This document shows positions 63,111-64,000 of a DNA stretch of 64,000 nucleotides, in pieces. Made by a program: the position numbers and the translations under genes. A model generated the notes under the pieces. It was not told where the DNA came from. It searched no databases and worked only from the letters and a program-made list of their open reading frames with translations. Every line of letters starts with the position of its first letter. Position 1 is the stretch's first letter. The stretch spans positions 1,550,001 through 1,614,000 of the forward strand of contig NZ_JASZYE010000001.1 of NCBI RefSeq assembly GCF_030317145.1. Direction: 5' to 3'. The stretch is from Variovorax flavidus (GTDB taxonomy: Bacteria; Pseudomonadota; Gammaproteobacteria; Burkholderiales; Burkholderiaceae_C).

Positions 63111-64000
63111 ATGTCCAGTCATCTCATCCCGCGCATCGCCGCGACCTTGACCCTTGCTGCCGTGGCGCTCGGCGCGCACGCGCAGGCGCTCGAAGGCGGC
63201 CCGCTGCACATCGTGGTCGGCTACGCGGCCGGCGGTGCGACCGATCGCGTGGCGCGCATCGTGGGCGACAAGCTGCAGCCCAAGCTGGGCGTGCCCGTCA
63301 TCGTGGACAACAAGCCTGGCGCGGGAGGCCGTCTCGCCGCACAACAGGTCAAGGCCACGCCGGCCGGACAGAACGTGCTGATGCTCGCCAATCCGGCGGT
63401 GATGGTCGTCGCGCCGCTCGTGTTCAAGGACAACGGCTACGACGCCGAGCGGGACTTCGTGCCCGTGTCGCACGTCAACGACTACGAATTCGCGCTGGCC
63501 GTGTCGACGGCCGTGCCGGTGCGCGAGTTGTCGCATCTGCTCGCGTGGATGCGCGCCAATCCCGAGAAGGCCAACTTCGGCGTTCCCGCGACCGGCAGCC
63601 TGCCGCACTTCTTCGGACTCATGATGGGCGAGAAGGCCAAGGTGCCGGCGCAGGTGATCGGCTATCGCGGTTCCGGCCCGCTGCTGACCGATCTCATGGG
63701 CGGCCAGGTGCCGATCGCGTTCGACACCTTCGACGTCGACCTGCCGCAGCACCAGGCCGGCAAGATCCGCGTGCTCGCGGTCTCCGGTGCCAAACGTTCG
63801 TCTTTTGCACCGGACATTCCGACCTTCAAGGAATCCGGGCTCGACCTGGTGGCGACCGGGTGGAACACATTCTTCGCGCCGGCGACGATGCCGCGCGACA
63901 AGGCGGTCCGGCTGTCCAAGGCCATCCACGAGGTCATGCAGGATCCCGACACCCAGCGCCGGTTCAAGGACGCGCTGATGACGCCGGTCGTGAGCACGCA
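63111..64000 (+). CDS. Bug family substrate-binding protein, 3' end outside window
   Basis: The first 296 residues of a second Bug protein; the frame is open to the end of the window, so the true end (about 320 residues are usual) is missing. The signal peptide MSSHLIPRIAATLTLAAVAL is of the Sec type with cleavage near AHAQA. The mature part begins LHIVVGYAAGGATDRVARI and includes VDNKPGAGGRLAAQ and IGYRGSGPLLTDLMGGQ, the usual ligand-site segments. GGAG eight bases before ATG 63111 supports the start. Gene spacing (24 bases after the first Bug gene) suggests one transcript. The ligand is unknown and probably differs from the first one. Confidence 0.92.
   Translation, partial: MSSHLIPRIAATLTLAAVALGAHAQALEGGPLHIVVGYAAGGATDRVARIVGDKLQPKLGVPVIVDNKPGAGGRLAAQQVKATPAGQNVLMLANPAVMVVAPLVFKDNGYDAERDFVPVSHVNDYEFALAVSTAVPVRELSHLLAWMRANPEKANFGVPATGSLPHFFGLMMGEKAKVPAQVIGYRGSGPLLTDLMGGQVPIAFDTFDVDLPQHQAGKIRVLAVSGAKRSSFAPDIPTFKESGLDLVATGWNTFFAPATMPRDKAVRLSKAIHEVMQDPDTQRRFKDALMTPVVST

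Overview
The window reads as chromosomal DNA of a high-GC betaproteobacterium of the Burkholderiales, most likely the Comamonadaceae and Variovorax-like. This rests on gene content and order rather than any marker gene: glycine-riboswitch gcvT-gcvH-gcvP, paired tripartite-tricarboxylate (Bug) binding proteins, a selD/selU pair, the cysE-trmJ/suhB neighbourhood, and a long-form ETF:ubiquinone oxidoreductase. Genes are dense, spread over both strands and often overlap by 1-4 bases. I see no rRNA, CRISPR array, insertion sequence or prophage. One tRNA gene, tRNA-Gly(GCC), is present.

Layout. 1-5.2 kb: tail of an unknown gene, then a tandem glycine riboswitch driving the glycine cleavage operon. 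5.2-7.5 kb: two DGPF/YciI-like proteins and an ECF42-type sigma factor, with a promoter-like element and a hairpin in the leader. 7.5-12.5 kb: DUF3014 protein, flavin reductase, Baeyer-Villiger-like monooxygenase, small proteins, ParB-like protein and tRNA-Gly. 12.6-15.4 kb: PagP-like barrel protein, then divergent selD and selU (2-selenouridine in tRNA). 15.3-21.3 kb: NitT/TauT-type ABC transporter, AhpD-like protein, MFS permease with a divergent LysR regulator. 21.3-24.9 kb: CaiB-type and 3-oxoacid CoA-transferases facing a PAS-LuxR regulator across a perfect palindrome. 24.9-30.5 kb: metallo-hydrolase, an ada-dioxygenase-alkB alkylation-repair operon with an Ada box, and opgD. 30.5-33.8 kb: FKBP isomerase, ethanolamine ammonia-lyase (eutBC), peroxidase-related enzyme. 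33.9-41.2 kb: EptA-like phosphoethanolamine transferase, PAP2 phosphatase and two OmpR/histidine-kinase pairs. 41.2-52.8 kb: a complete type I secretion system and its 2311-residue substrate, a heme peroxidase followed by RTX calcium-binding repeats. 52.8-64 kb: SDR enzyme, ETF-QO, cysE, trmJ, suhB-FUSC-MscS, MarR regulator and two Bug proteins, the last cut by the window edge.

The most unusual part is 33.9-52.8 kb. An envelope-modification set (eptA, PAP2, two-component system 1) carries repeated CTGA(A/C) half-sites spaced 11 bases apart in each intergenic gap. The adjoining RTX peroxidase/TolC divergent promoter carries CTTAAG-N5-CTTAAG, the classic PmrA-box architecture. Together they suggest a stress regulon linking outer-membrane charge, secretion of a giant peroxidase and OmpR-family regulators. 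The second locus worth attention is the ECF42-DGPF unit, where a sigma factor and its paralogous partner proteins appear to sit behind their own recognisable promoter.
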